This document shows, in pieces, positions 20,332 through 30,200 of a stretch of 41,534 bases of DNA. The stretch is from a virus. Under the pieces are notes generated by a model. That model did no database searches. It was not told the origin of the DNA and was given only the letters and a program-made list of their open reading frames with translations. Numbering within the stretch: position 1 is the stretch's first letter; each line of letters starts with the position of its first letter. A program made the position numbers and the translations under genes. The stretch spans positions 1 to 41,534 of IMG/VR virus record IMGVR_UViG_3300021142_000070; one strand, given 5' to 3'.

Positions 20332-21456
20332 TTATGCGGTTAGAGGAGTAGTGATGACAGGAGTTGGCAAATAATTAGTTGGCGTAGTCATTGATACATA
20401 ATTGCCTGATGCGTACCAAATAGTAAGATTATTTGATATTGTAGCAGTAACTGGAGTATCTATAGAATATGTTAAACTATCACCCGGACTTTGTCCAGAA
20501 GCAACTTTAGTTTGTGCTGTAGAAAGATCTTGAAGTTGCATGGTAATTGTTAAAATTGTACCAGCTGAATTCAAATTACCAGTGATGGTATAAGCATTTG
20601 GGGCATACAACTGCGAAGATGTAGTAATAGTATACAATAGTTGTGTAATATTTCGGTTAGCGTTAAAATAACTCCAACCATAACTAGATCCAGATCCGTT
20701 GCTGTTTGAAGAACTAACTCCGGCGTAATTAAAAATTACATTGCCCATTTGTGACAATAGAACTGCCCAAGAATAATCTTTAGTATTAACTGTACCAGTT
20801 TGTCCTGAAGTTGCATTACCAGATATTACAATCGATCCGCCTGTATTAAAATAATATTGTGCGGCTGCGGCATTTGGGAAAGTTAATGTAACTACTTCAG
20901 AAATTGTACCTTCCTCGTTTGGCTGTTGTCCTTGATTAATTACAGCAGTACCGCCCGATGTACTTCCCCAAGGACTTGAAGCGCCAACTCTAATACTTGG
21001 TGCTAAAAATACGCCTGCGGCAACTTGTGTTTGCTCTGAACTGTTAGAACTAATAGAATAACAACCAGGATATGTTACTCCGCCAATTGTAGTAGAAACT
21101 GGATTAGCAAGAGCTTGTGCTACTGCAAGGTATGCGGCTCTGTCTGCATCTTTAACTTTAACTGCTGGAGCCGCATTAGTATAGGTTGTTGAACCAATTG
21201 CTTGACTTATTCCAGTACCGTTTGAAGGGATCGTTAAAGCATAACTATTAAATTTTGGACCAGTATTAAGTTGATGATAATTTATAGCAGTAATATCATA
21301 CAATAGTGCTTGCCATTGACTTGCTTGAATAACTTGGGTAGTTGAAACTTGACTACTTTGAACTGGTTGTCCGTAAGTATTTGCTAATAGATTATTTACT
21401 ATTCCTTGAATAGTATTATAATCGTTAGCGGCAATGATTGTTCCTATACCTGTCAT
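20332..21456 (-). CDS. tail structural protein
   Basis: A 374-residue protein rich in Ser, Thr, Gly, Asn and Gln. N-terminal blocks IIAANDYNTIQGIVNNLLAN, TYGQP and WQALLYDITAINYHQ, then VKDADRAAYLAVAQALANP, match the shorter neighbour in order and spacing. The remainder is beta-structured (VVTLTFPNAAAAQYYFNTGG; the FFNTG/YFNTG element is also shared). Typical of phage fibre or tail-tip proteins; there is no enzyme motif. A late promoter octamer (AATAAATA) lies 26 bases before the start. The ribosome site is AGAGAG. Confidence 0.75.
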   Translation of the reverse strand: MTGIGTIIAANDYNTIQGIVNNLLANTYGQPVQSSQVSTTQVIQASQWQALLYDITAINYHQLNTGPKFNSYALTIPSNGTGISQAIGSTTYTNAAPAVKVKDADRAAYLAVAQALANPVSTTIGGVTYPGCYSISSNSSEQTQVAAGVFLAPSIRVGASSPWGSTSGGTAVINQGQQPNEEGTISEVVTLTFPNAAAAQYYFNTGGSIVISGNATSGQTGTVNTKDYSWAVLLSQMGNVIFNYAGVSSSNSNGSGSSYGWSYFNANRNITQLLYTITTSSQLYAPNAYTITGNLNSAGTILTITMQLQDLSTAQTKVASGQSPGDSLTYSIDTPVTATISNNLTIWYASGNYVSMTTPTNYLPTPVITTPLTA

Positions 21457-21481
21457 TTAATTCTCTCTTTTTACTGTCTGT

Positions 21482-21489
21482 TATTTATT
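21482..21489 (-). promoter_or_regulatory. T4-type late promoter octamer
   Basis: Minus-strand AATAAATA lies two bases after the stop of the upstream fibre gene and 26 bases before the ATG at 21456. It matches seven of eight bases of the T4 late consensus. Confidence 0.4.
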
Positions 21490-21490
21490 T

Positions 21491-22990
21491 TTATAAGATT
21501 ACGCATTCAACAAGAGTGATATTTCCGTCTGCACAATCTTCTAGAGCCACTGCAAAACAGATGTTGCTAGTATTATCGCCACCAAAATATCCAGGAATAC
21601 TTGCGGCTAAACCATCACCGTATGGTGCTAGCATATCGCCCTTAGAGCATCCGCCAAATACTTTAACTGGCACACGACCTTTTAGAGCAACATAAACTCC
21701 GCCTACTAAATCTTTATTCATCATAAAAGCTGGATTTTGGCTAATTACACCGATAGCTTTATCTCCATATGATGCTCCGCGTACTTCAGCAGGGCCACCT
21801 ACTGCCATAACTGTACCTACATCGTATGTACGTGATGGATCAGGAAGATATTTTTCTGCTAAGTCAGCGTATTGTGCCGCTGTAGCAGTACCATTGAATA
21901 CATTAGCATAGATATTAGCACTGCTATCTCTAGCGGCAATAGTTCCAGCTACTGCACTTGTACTAGCTGTTACATAAACGTTATTTACGTTAAGCGCATC
22001 TGCTTGTTGTGCTGTTCCATAGTGATAACTAGCATAAACTGCGGCCCATTGTAACAAACTTGTTCCTAAATTACTTGTTCCACTTTGTCCCGGTGTAACA
22101 TCATTACCGTTAATAATTAAAGGATTTTTTGTTGATCCAGAAACTAACGTTTCAAATGAAATTTGTGAACCGTTAATGTTTTGAATTGTTGGTGTTGTTT
22201 GATTATAATTATAAATTGCTAGTTTAGAAATTGGACTACCAACTGTAAAACCAACGTCTGCAAAGTTAACTAATGAACTAAATTGCGGTGTTCCTGTGTT
22301 TAGAACGAAATCGCTAATAGTATGTCCGTTTAATCTATCGGAGTTAGTAGCAGTTCCCCAGAAACGTTGGCTTCCAGATGTTTGTCCATTACTTGCTTGC
22401 TGTGTATATTGTAAAGTAACGCCTTGTTGAATGTAATCAAAACCAACGATTGGGTTAGTTGTGCCATTTAACTGGAATGGAGCATCACTTCCTGCAATCG
22501 TAAATACTGTTTGACCGTTAACAATACCTTGAATAATAGCATGGCTAACATTACTAGTGTCAAGAACACTAACTGATTGCATTTGTGTAGTGCCTGCACC
22601 AGTAACTTCTTGTGGGCCAATTAGAGTAAATGTGCTACCTGTCCATGCATACAACTGATTACTTTGTGTATTAAACCAGAAATCACCCTGTGTTAGTCCT
22701 GTTGGAGCTGAAGAACCAATTTCAGCGCCTCCGGTGTTACGGAAATTAGTGCCGTCCCAGAATTTTAATTTTTTATTGCCGCTGTCATACCAAAGTTGTC
22801 CTGCAAGTGGGTTTGGAGGGCTACTTGTATTTGCAAAATTCTCTAACAACCATACAAAGTTGTCGTTCTGTGCTTGCCCATAACCGGCGTAATTTTTACC
22901 AATCAGAGTTAAATCTGTGGATGTATCTACTGTTCCGTCAGAAACTGTGGTTAGTAATGTACCGTTATAATGGTTAATTGTGTATGACAT
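21491..22990 (-). CDS. tail fibre protein with shared N-terminal module
   Basis: A 499-residue protein. Residues 1-125 hold the module shared with the two genes upstream: LTLIGKNYAGYG, NFVWLLENFANTSSPPNPL, GQLWYDSGNKKLKFWDG and a GDFWFNTQSNQLYAWTG strand pair. The middle is repeat-like and beta-rich. The C-terminal domain begins YADLAEKYLPDPSRTYDVGT and contains GDKAIGVISQNPAFMM and GRVPVKVFGGCSKGDM, a domain I recall at the ends of T4-like phage fibres and which suits a trimeric tip. It is probably a host-contact protein. A late promoter octamer lies 27 bases before the start. Confidence 0.8.
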   Translation of the reverse strand: MSYTINHYNGTLLTTVSDGTVDTSTDLTLIGKNYAGYGQAQNDNFVWLLENFANTSSPPNPLAGQLWYDSGNKKLKFWDGTNFRNTGGAEIGSSAPTGLTQGDFWFNTQSNQLYAWTGSTFTLIGPQEVTGAGTTQMQSVSVLDTSNVSHAIIQGIVNGQTVFTIAGSDAPFQLNGTTNPIVGFDYIQQGVTLQYTQQASNGQTSGSQRFWGTATNSDRLNGHTISDFVLNTGTPQFSSLVNFADVGFTVGSPISKLAIYNYNQTTPTIQNINGSQISFETLVSGSTKNPLIINGNDVTPGQSGTSNLGTSLLQWAAVYASYHYGTAQQADALNVNNVYVTASTSAVAGTIAARDSSANIYANVFNGTATAAQYADLAEKYLPDPSRTYDVGTVMAVGGPAEVRGASYGDKAIGVISQNPAFMMNKDLVGGVYVALKGRVPVKVFGGCSKGDMLAPYGDGLAASIPGYFGGDNTSNICFAVALEDCADGNITLVECVIL

Positions 22991-23016
22991 GGTTGTCGCT
23001 CGTCCTTATTTCAGTG

Positions 23017-23024
23017 TATTTATC
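23017..23024 (-). promoter_or_regulatory. T4-type late promoter octamer
   Basis: Minus-strand GATAAATA in the 47-base gap before the 499-residue fibre gene, 27 bases from its ATG. AAGGA lies between. This is the same octamer as at 8989, 9796 and 27210. Confidence 0.5.
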
Positions 23025-23037
23025 ATAGTTTGAGCTG

Positions 23038-24357
23038 TTAGAAGGTTCCTAACGCTACTCGCTTCCATGTAGCATTACCTGTTGTTCCGCCCGATACGCA
23101 AATATATAGGTAATTAGTGTCCCAAGCAAACTGCCCAGTAGAGCCAGCGGCTGTACTGCTTGCTGGTGTTTTAGTTGTCGCTATTCTAAATGTTCCGTTT
23201 ACATCTAATGTTGTCTTTGGTAAGTTAGATGAACTATATCCGCCAACTCCAACAAATAATGTTGTACCATTTATATACAAACTTTGTGTAGTTGGATTTG
23301 AATTTGATGAACTAATTTGAAAATCTTGACCAGCAATATTAGATAATATCTCAAAAGTACCATAACTAGTGTTTACTGTCGTGTAACCTGCAGTACCAAG
23401 ACGTAATGGAGTTGAATTTTGTATTGAAAGTGTTCCGCTAGTCGACGATGCTGATGTAGTTGACAAGAAACTATTAGCATTTTTTAATGATCCGTCTGTT
23501 GGGCTTAACAAATAACTTGCTTGACTTACGGGAACGTTAAAAGTAATACCGCCGTATGTACTTACATTAAATCCAATTTGTAAAGTACCGTAAATTGCAG
23601 TCATCGATGTTGATGCAAGTGTAGCATTAGTACTTACTAGGTATTGTCCAACTCCGCCGTTTGCTGTTACACCGTTAACTACTAAACTAGTGATAACTGT
23701 ATTTGGAAGTATTCCAACTCCGGTTATTGTTTGTCCCACCGCAAGTGTGTTAGTTGAACAAGATGTAACAGTTAAAGTTGTTCCTACTTGGCTTGCTGTT
23801 AAAGTTATAGTATCTGTAAACCCAGTAATTGCAGTTGCAGGAGTAAAAGACTCCTTGGCAAAGATGCCCATTAAGGTATTAGCAACATATAAAGATACAA
23901 TAGTATGGCTAACACTTAACGTATCTAATATTGTACTCACAACAAATCCGCTTTGTCCTTGTTGTTTTGTATACAAAGGGCCTGCAAGAGTTGTTTCAGT
24001 TCCATCATTAAAATATAACTGGCTTGTTGTACTATTAATCCATAATCCGCCGGTAGTTAGCCCGCTAGGCACTGTGCCTGATACAATAGTATTACCGGTT
24101 GGAGTAAAAGTCGAACCGTTGTACACTTGCAATAAATTTTGACTTGTATCATACCATAACTGCCCTTTAACAGGATGATTTGGTTGACTAGTATTTGCAA
24201 AATTTTCTAACAAATGCACAAAGTTATCATTAATGAATACTCCGTATCCCGATGTATTTTGACCAATCAGCGTTAAATCTGTAGTGGTTTGATCGATACT
24301 ACCATTAGCTACAGTAGTTAATGTGTTGCCGTTAGTTAAAAGAATTGAATATGTCAT
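23038..24357 (-). CDS. tail fibre protein with shared N-terminal module
   Basis: A 439-residue protein. The N-terminal module is again present: LTLIGQNTSGYG, DNFVHLLENFANTSQPNHPV, GQLWYDTSQNLLQVYNG and GGLWINSTTSQLYFNDG. The middle contains a ~60-residue insert (TLTASQVGTTLTVTSCSTNT, then LAVGQTITGVGILPNTVITS) of the kind also found in the giant protein. The end, QFAWDTNYLYICVSGGTTGN followed by ATWKRVALGTF, is a widespread phage fibre C-terminal strand pair. The start shares one base with the stop of the collar-domain gene (TAATG), so the two are coupled. It is a probable receptor-binding or fibre-shaft protein. Confidence 0.8.
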   Translation of the reverse strand: MTYSILLTNGNTLTTVANGSIDQTTTDLTLIGQNTSGYGVFINDNFVHLLENFANTSQPNHPVKGQLWYDTSQNLLQVYNGSTFTPTGNTIVSGTVPSGLTTGGLWINSTTSQLYFNDGTETTLAGPLYTKQQGQSGFVVSTILDTLSVSHTIVSLYVANTLMGIFAKESFTPATAITGFTDTITLTASQVGTTLTVTSCSTNTLAVGQTITGVGILPNTVITSLVVNGVTANGGVGQYLVSTNATLASTSMTAIYGTLQIGFNVSTYGGITFNVPVSQASYLLSPTDGSLKNANSFLSTTSASSTSGTLSIQNSTPLRLGTAGYTTVNTSYGTFEILSNIAGQDFQISSSNSNPTTQSLYINGTTLFVGVGGYSSSNLPKTTLDVNGTFRIATTKTPASSTAAGSTGQFAWDTNYLYICVSGGTTGNATWKRVALGTF

Positions 24358-26570
24358 TAGCTTAGTCCTGCGCCAGTAAATATTATGTAGTTAACAGCCA
24401 TGAATGGGTTTAATAAGTTTACACTTTCACCAGTTGCACCTGCTGTCATACCTGCTGTTTGTTTTAATGCGTATCCTGATCCTGATGAACTAATGCTATA
24501 ACCTGAGGCAGTATTGTTGCTCGGATCCGCTACTCCGCCATTTAATCCTGGAGCATAGTATTGTGCAGTTCCGTCATTCAATGAATGTTCGTGTTGCGGT
24601 ATTTGATTAACATCTAGTACTGTTCCGTCAGTACCGCCTACTGCACCTAACACTTGTGTAAGATTTTGATTAGCTTTTACAGTTATTGTAGTTGCTGTTC
24701 CTGTTTGTCCACCAGTGTTAACTGTATGTCCACCACCGTCAAGTGCTTGAGTAAAGCCGTTGATGTTACCGTAGTTGTTCATGTTAGTTACACCTAGCGG
24801 CATACGTCCACGCATATCAGGTAAAGCAAAAGTGTTTACACCTTGTAAACTGCTCTGTGCTTTATAAATGTATCCAATTGCTAAGAATAGTTGATTATAT
24901 ACTGCGGTGCTAACTTCACTTCCGTCACATAGTAACCAACCTGCTGGAACAGCGGCCACTGGTCCAGCAAATGGCATCATAACACCAACTGGTATAGAAT
25001 ATAATCCTACTCCAGAAAGGAATGTTTGTCTAGTCATACGAACTAGATTTGACGAAGTTCCTGATGTTTGTAACACTAACATCTGGTCTGTTGCCGCTGC
25101 CGAAGTAGCTTGTGTCTTTGGATTATCTGAAGATCCTGCAATTAAACTTGAGTTAGCAACTACATTTAATGTAGCTGGACCCGAATTACCTGTAAAATTA
25201 ACAGTTGATGTAGTAATCACATCTCCTGTTATACTAAATGCGGTTGCATTTTGTAGTGCGGTTGCTGTTCCTGTAGCATTACCTAAAACTGTTCCAGTAA
25301 ATGTTCCGTTAAAACTTCCAGTGAACGTATTTGCATAAACGTTTCTAAAAGGTTGTGTTAAAGAACCAATATCAAATAAAGGACCTGATGAAGATGTTGC
25401 TGGTAAAATTACTGAACCACCACTCGTTCCAGATCCAACAGTTACTACACCGCCTACTGTTAAATTTCCTGTGCTTGTAGCATTTAAAGATGTACTAATT
25501 CCACTAACAGGATTAATTGAAAATACTGTAGTCGGGTTAGGACTTCCGCCGTCTGTGACAACAAGTCCGCCAGCCAGTCCTGCAATACCTGAAGTAATTA
25601 CACCTCCTACACTTAATGCACTAGAAGGGCTTGTATTTCCTACACCTAATCCAATGTTGCCTGAAGGATCTAAATGTACTAATGTGTTTCCGTTTACACT
25701 AAATTCAATACTTTTTGTAGTACTCTTTGAAAATATAGTGTATGCAGTATTACCTTGAGAAATATTAAAACTTAAATCTGTACCAATACTTAAACCGCCA
25801 GCATTTCTAATGTTCAATGCGCTGTTACTTGTACTAGCTACATCACCTCTTAAAAAATTTGCGGCTGGAACTGTTGTACCGCCAACTAACAATGCATCAG
25901 CTGATGTAGCTGTTCCAATAAATCTTGTTGGGTTAGTTGTTAAGTCGCTATCTATTGTACTTAAATTAACACCTTCCTGTATTGTTGGAAAGCCTAATAT
26001 ACTAACTTTAGGAACAAATGAATCTTTACTAATTATCGATACTCTATAAGATGAATTATCTGTAGAGCTAGAAACATACATTGAAATAACTGAATGGCTA
26101 ACGTTTGTTGTATCTATTATTGTTTCAACAATTGGACCTGTTTGCAAACCTGCACTAAATGTAGGACCAACTAGCAACCATGTTGCGCCAGAGAACAAAT
26201 ATAGTTGACTGTTAGTAGTATCAACCCATAAGTCACCGGCAACACTAGCCGATACGCTTGGCTGATTTGATGCTGTTGCTTTCTTTAATGCTCCTGCCTC
26301 TACCCATTGTGTACCGTTGTACACTCTAAGAATATTTGCTCCTAATGAAGTATCATACCATAGTTGTCCTTGTACAGGATTTAATGGTGCCGAACTGTTG
26401 GCAAAATTTTCTAATAAATGTAAAAAATTACTAGCTATAACAGGACCGTATCCTGAATAGTTTTGTCCAACAAACGACAAACTAGTCTGATTGTTTAGTG
26501 CGGCGTCTGCAACTGTAATCGGTGGCTTAGCAGGATTAGTTGAGTCAGAGAACGAAACTGTATATGTCAT
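24357..26570 (-). CDS. tail fibre protein with phage tail collar domain
   Basis: A 737-residue protein and the longest of the three fibre paralogs. The N-terminal module shows LSFVGQNYSGYG, NFLHLLENFANSSAPLNPVQ and GQLWYDTSLGAN. A long Thr/Ser/Gly-rich, beta-structured shaft follows. The C-terminal region is a phage tail collar domain: MPFAGPVAAVPAGWLLCDGS, then YNQLFLAIGYIY and TFALPDMRGRMPLGV. This domain is found at fibre bases and tips of T4-like phages and often precedes a receptor-binding head; here it is followed by ~170 more residues with QIPQHEHSL and a glycine-rich end. A clear AAGGAG precedes the start. It is a strong host-contact candidate. Confidence 0.88.
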   Translation of the reverse strand: MTYTVSFSDSTNPAKPPITVADAALNNQTSLSFVGQNYSGYGPVIASNFLHLLENFANSSAPLNPVQGQLWYDTSLGANILRVYNGTQWVEAGALKKATASNQPSVSASVAGDLWVDTTNSQLYLFSGATWLLVGPTFSAGLQTGPIVETIIDTTNVSHSVISMYVSSSTDNSSYRVSIISKDSFVPKVSILGFPTIQEGVNLSTIDSDLTTNPTRFIGTATSADALLVGGTTVPAANFLRGDVASTSNSALNIRNAGGLSIGTDLSFNISQGNTAYTIFSKSTTKSIEFSVNGNTLVHLDPSGNIGLGVGNTSPSSALSVGGVITSGIAGLAGGLVVTDGGSPNPTTVFSINPVSGISTSLNATSTGNLTVGGVVTVGSGTSGGSVILPATSSSGPLFDIGSLTQPFRNVYANTFTGSFNGTFTGTVLGNATGTATALQNATAFSITGDVITTSTVNFTGNSGPATLNVVANSSLIAGSSDNPKTQATSAAATDQMLVLQTSGTSSNLVRMTRQTFLSGVGLYSIPVGVMMPFAGPVAAVPAGWLLCDGSEVSTAVYNQLFLAIGYIYKAQSSLQGVNTFALPDMRGRMPLGVTNMNNYGNINGFTQALDGGGHTVNTGGQTGTATTITVKANQNLTQVLGAVGGTDGTVLDVNQIPQHEHSLNDGTAQYYAPGLNGGVADPSNNTASGYSISSSGSGYALKQTAGMTAGATGESVNLLNPFMAVNYIIFTGAGLS

Positions 26571-26580
26571 CTACTGCTCC

Positions 26581-27189
26581 TTAAACATTTACTAAGCCAG
26601 TAAGGCTTTGAATACGAACTGTATAGTCAATCTGTATCAATCTGTTTAGACTTTTTAACACAGGGTGGAAAATAACATGAGTTAGTAATAAACTTTCGCC
26701 AGTTGGGCTATAACTTTGTAGTCCTAATTCGTCAAATACATAAGTTGTTTCGCCATTAACTGTTGTATCGTACGCGGCTTGACCGCTAGGCTCGCCGTAA
26801 TCTAATAAACATGTACAAAAAATATCGCTGTAGTTTTGTCCAGTAACGTGTCTAACTTCGGTAAAATTACGTGTTGGATCTAAATTAGTACTCGAACTTC
26901 CGTCAATAACCTTTTCATAAGTTTGATTATACAAACTAGCATTAGTACCTGTAGTATTTGGTGTTAGATATGTAATAATTCCGGTTGGATCGATACTAGT
27001 TCCGCCGTTTCCAAACGCCATTGAGTAAATAAACCCTTGACCGTTGTTAATCATAGTATTAGCCAACGCTATACTCATATTTTCATAATGGATAGCATTG
27101 CGCTTATTAATGAAAATTTCCTTAGAAACGGGATCATATATCTTAATATGTCCCTCAATATGAATTCCTGTGGCGTCTTTTGTCTGCAT
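26581..27189 (-). CDS. conserved virion structural protein
   Basis: A 202-residue protein with GHIKIYDPVSKEIFINKRNA (13-32), then IHYENMSIALANTMINN and the Gly-rich FIYSMAFGNGGTSIDPTGII. The middle is Thr/Asn-rich; the end has SLNRLIQIDYTVRIQSLTGL. The pattern recalls conserved virion proteins of T4-like cyanophages that sit beside fibre genes. No enzyme motif is seen. Two tandem late octamers stand 20 to 40 bases upstream, and the AGAGAG ribosome site is six bases from the start; the fibre gene downstream starts 11 bases after its stop. Confidence 0.75.
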   Translation of the reverse strand: MQTKDATGIHIEGHIKIYDPVSKEIFINKRNAIHYENMSIALANTMINNGQGFIYSMAFGNGGTSIDPTGIITYLTPNTTGTNASLYNQTYEKVIDGSSSTNLDPTRNFTEVRHVTGQNYSDIFCTCLLDYGEPSGQAAYDTTVNGETTYVFDELGLQSYSPTGESLLLTHVIFHPVLKSLNRLIQIDYTVRIQSLTGLVNV

Positions 27190-27209
27190 ACTAATCTCTC
27201 TTTATGTTA

Positions 27210-27217
27210 TATTTATC
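27210..27217 (-). promoter_or_regulatory. T4-type late promoter octamer, proximal copy
   Basis: Minus-strand GATAAATA, 21 bases before the ATG at 27189 and exactly 10 bp (one helical turn) downstream of the perfect octamer at 27220-27227. Confidence 0.45.
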
Positions 27218-27219
27218 AA

Positions 27220-27227
27220 TATTTATA
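27220..27227 (-). promoter_or_regulatory. T4-type late promoter, exact consensus TATAAATA
   Basis: Minus-strand TATAAATA is identical to the T4 late consensus. It lies ten bases after the stop of the giant gene and 31 bases before the next ATG, in a gap with no terminator. It is the best evidence in the window for T4-style late transcription. Confidence 0.65.
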
Positions 27228-27237
27228 ATGTGCTATT

Positions 27238-30200
27238 TTAACTCTTGTAGTCCGTGTACCAAATTCCAAGTTCTGCTCTGATAAAGTTAGCAATAGCGGA
27301 ACTATCATTTAAGATATTAACTGATGGCGCAACTGTTTGATTAACTGTTGTTCCGGATTTGTTACCGTCCCATGCTATTCCTGATCTCTTAACTACTGTT
27401 ACTTGTGTGCCAAGGGACAGCGGATTTGTTAAAGTTATAATCGAAGTTGTTCCGTCGACAATAAAGTCTTCGGCAAAATTTACATCGCCGGCAGGGCTAT
27501 ATGGTGCTTTGTTAATGTTAAACACACTGTATGCTGATTTTCTTAATCGAATATTTTCTACAAAGAAATACCAGTTAGACAAATCATTACCAAACGATGA
27601 TGAACTTGTGTGTGCAGTTGAACATCTATAAGTATATGCGCCCACTGACACAATAGTTCCTACCTTATACGCAGTGTCTGGGGACCATGATACATTATCG
27701 TAACCTCCAACAAACACTTCAATTTGATCAGCGTTTGCTGGCACAAATCCAATACTAATATCTTGCCCACCCGATGTAAACGATGTGTTTGATAATGTAG
27801 CAGTAGTTAGTGTGCCAATTGGTTTACCGGCTTCTGCTAAAGATAATGATGTAGCTAAAGTGATTTGATTAGTACCAACTGACGGATTAACTATGTAATA
27901 AGTTCCAGCAGTTAATCCACCACCACCTGCACCTGTAACTACAAATTTTTGTAATGCAACTAAACCGCTATTATCACTTACTGTTATTATACTGTTAGGC
28001 ACACTGGCTATTAATCCACTTGGTGTACCAATTGTAGTTGTAACAGGAGGTCCTCCAAGCGTTTCAGACAATGTCATCGTAGATGTTCCATTTGTAGCAA
28101 CAACATAATAATTCTTTGGATTAGAATAGTTGTTTATAGTTGCGGCACTAACAGAGTATTGCTGTCCATACATTGAACCCAATGTAGTTGTAACTGCGCT
28201 ACCGTTGTAAGTTGCAGATAATGTAAATTGTGTTGAACCATTAGTAGCAATAATGTAATATCTTTGTTGATTTCCAACATATCCAGTAATTGATCCAGGA
28301 TTCAACGATACATTTAATCCAGTATCTATTACTATACCATCCGCAGGAGTACCAACTGTAGTAACCAAAGGTTGATTATCAAGAGTTGTTAATGTAAATG
28401 TAGATGACCCATTAGTTGCTGATATTTTATATGTTTCTGGAGAAACATAATTTTGAATACTTCCAGATCCTGCCACTAGTTGCCAAGTAACTCCTGTTGG
28501 AACTCCGGAGGTTGTGATCAACGGATCACCGTAATTTGAAACACCGCTAACAGAAATAGCTGTAATAGTGCCATTAGATACTCCAGCAACTGAAATAAGC
28601 AAATCATTAGTTACATTAGTGCCACCTAATGCGCCACCTAAAATTTTCATAGTGTTGCCAACAGCATAGCCTGTACCAGCTGATGCTATCGTAACTTTAT
28701 ATCCTCTATTTGCCGCATACACATTGAACACTGCGCCTGATCCTGTACCAATAATATTAGTAGCAGAAACTGCTGTAAATGTTGTAGGTGATGTAATTAA
28801 GGTGAAATTGCTATGTCCATCAGTTGCACTAATAGTATAAGTTGTACCACTTGTGTACCCTAAGATTCCGCCACCACCGCCAAATGTTCCAGTAACAGTT
28901 ACAGTTTGTCCCACTTGTAATAATGTATTTGAATATGTACATTGGAACAATCCACTTGTGTTGTTAATGGTAACTCCAGACAAGAATCGAGAAACAGTAA
29001 CTAAGCCTATTAAAGTTACTTGCTGTCCTACTACTAATGGCACTGGACTTGAAGAACAACTAAATTGACCTGATGTTCCTGTAATTGCTAGACCAATAAT
29101 TGGAGCATTAGCCGTTGAATTGTTAATAATTACAGATTGTCCAGATGCTAATGTAACAGTTGTTGGCAAACAACTAAATTGTCCATTAGTGCCTAAAGAA
29201 ACTACACCATTGAGTGTACTGTGTACAGGTTGACCACTTATAGTAATCACTTGACCTACATAATATTGTCCAGTCGATACAGATAGTTGTCCAGATGTAG
29301 TTGTTATACCAAAGTTGGCAATTGGTTCTGCAACGCTTGATGTTGTAGACAATACTGTTCCAGTTGTTCGCGGAACTCCTTGTCCTGACGATTTAACTGT
29401 TTCAGTTACTGTAGTATCGGTGTAAGGAATATATTCACTTGCACCAATTCCTTGTACGTATGATCCAGATTTATTTAAATTGTAAACTCCTGTTCCTAAT
29501 GTACCTCGACGTAATTGACTTAAAACATTTCCGTTAACATTAAAATATTCAATGCGCTCGCCACGTATTTCAATTACACCCGGTCTGTTTGCGGCTGCAT
29601 TTGGTTGATCAAGTTGACTTGCATCATTTACTACAATTTGTGTGTCATTCCATTTTAAATCTTGCACTAGTGTAGTTTGCTTATTTGCATTTAATCGAAT
29701 ATATCTTACTCTGTTTAGCATATCCTTAAACTGCATATATGAAATACCAGCTGAAGGTAAAATGTTGCTACCAAAAGTTATTAACTCTAAAACATCTGAG
29801 CTTCTTAAAGGTTTTGCTAAACGTAAACTTTGTAAATCTTCATTAAGTTTATAATCAGTACCAGAACTTAATAAAGTTTTATTTTTAATTACCCAAACAT
29901 AGTCGGCATTAATTACAGGTCTGTCTAATTGAATTAATCCGCCACCAAGAGCATTGTATTTGAAGAATTCAATTGTTCCAGGTGTTAAAGTAAATGTAGA
30001 TGAATACTGTACTTCTGTGCGTTCTATATCTAAAATATCTTGCAAGTAGTTACTAATTATTTCAACAACATCGCCGTTTGAAGGAACAGATCCTTGCGCA
30101 AATGTAATCTGACTGCTGATTGGATTGTATGTGTAACCTTCATTTGTAATGATACTAACAATTAATGATTTACCTTCGTATTCTGCGTATATGTTTTGGT

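Noticed and set aside
23690-25338. Plus-strand frames (23690-24142 and 24907-25338) opposite the fibre genes
   Set aside because: They are Val/Pro/Thr-rich mirror readings of the Thr/Asn/Gly-rich fibre proteins, without start signals or recognisable domains.
28020-29310. CRISPR-like array from repeats near 28-29 kb
   Set aside because: Repeats are divergent at DNA level, in frame within a long coding region and without uniform spacers.
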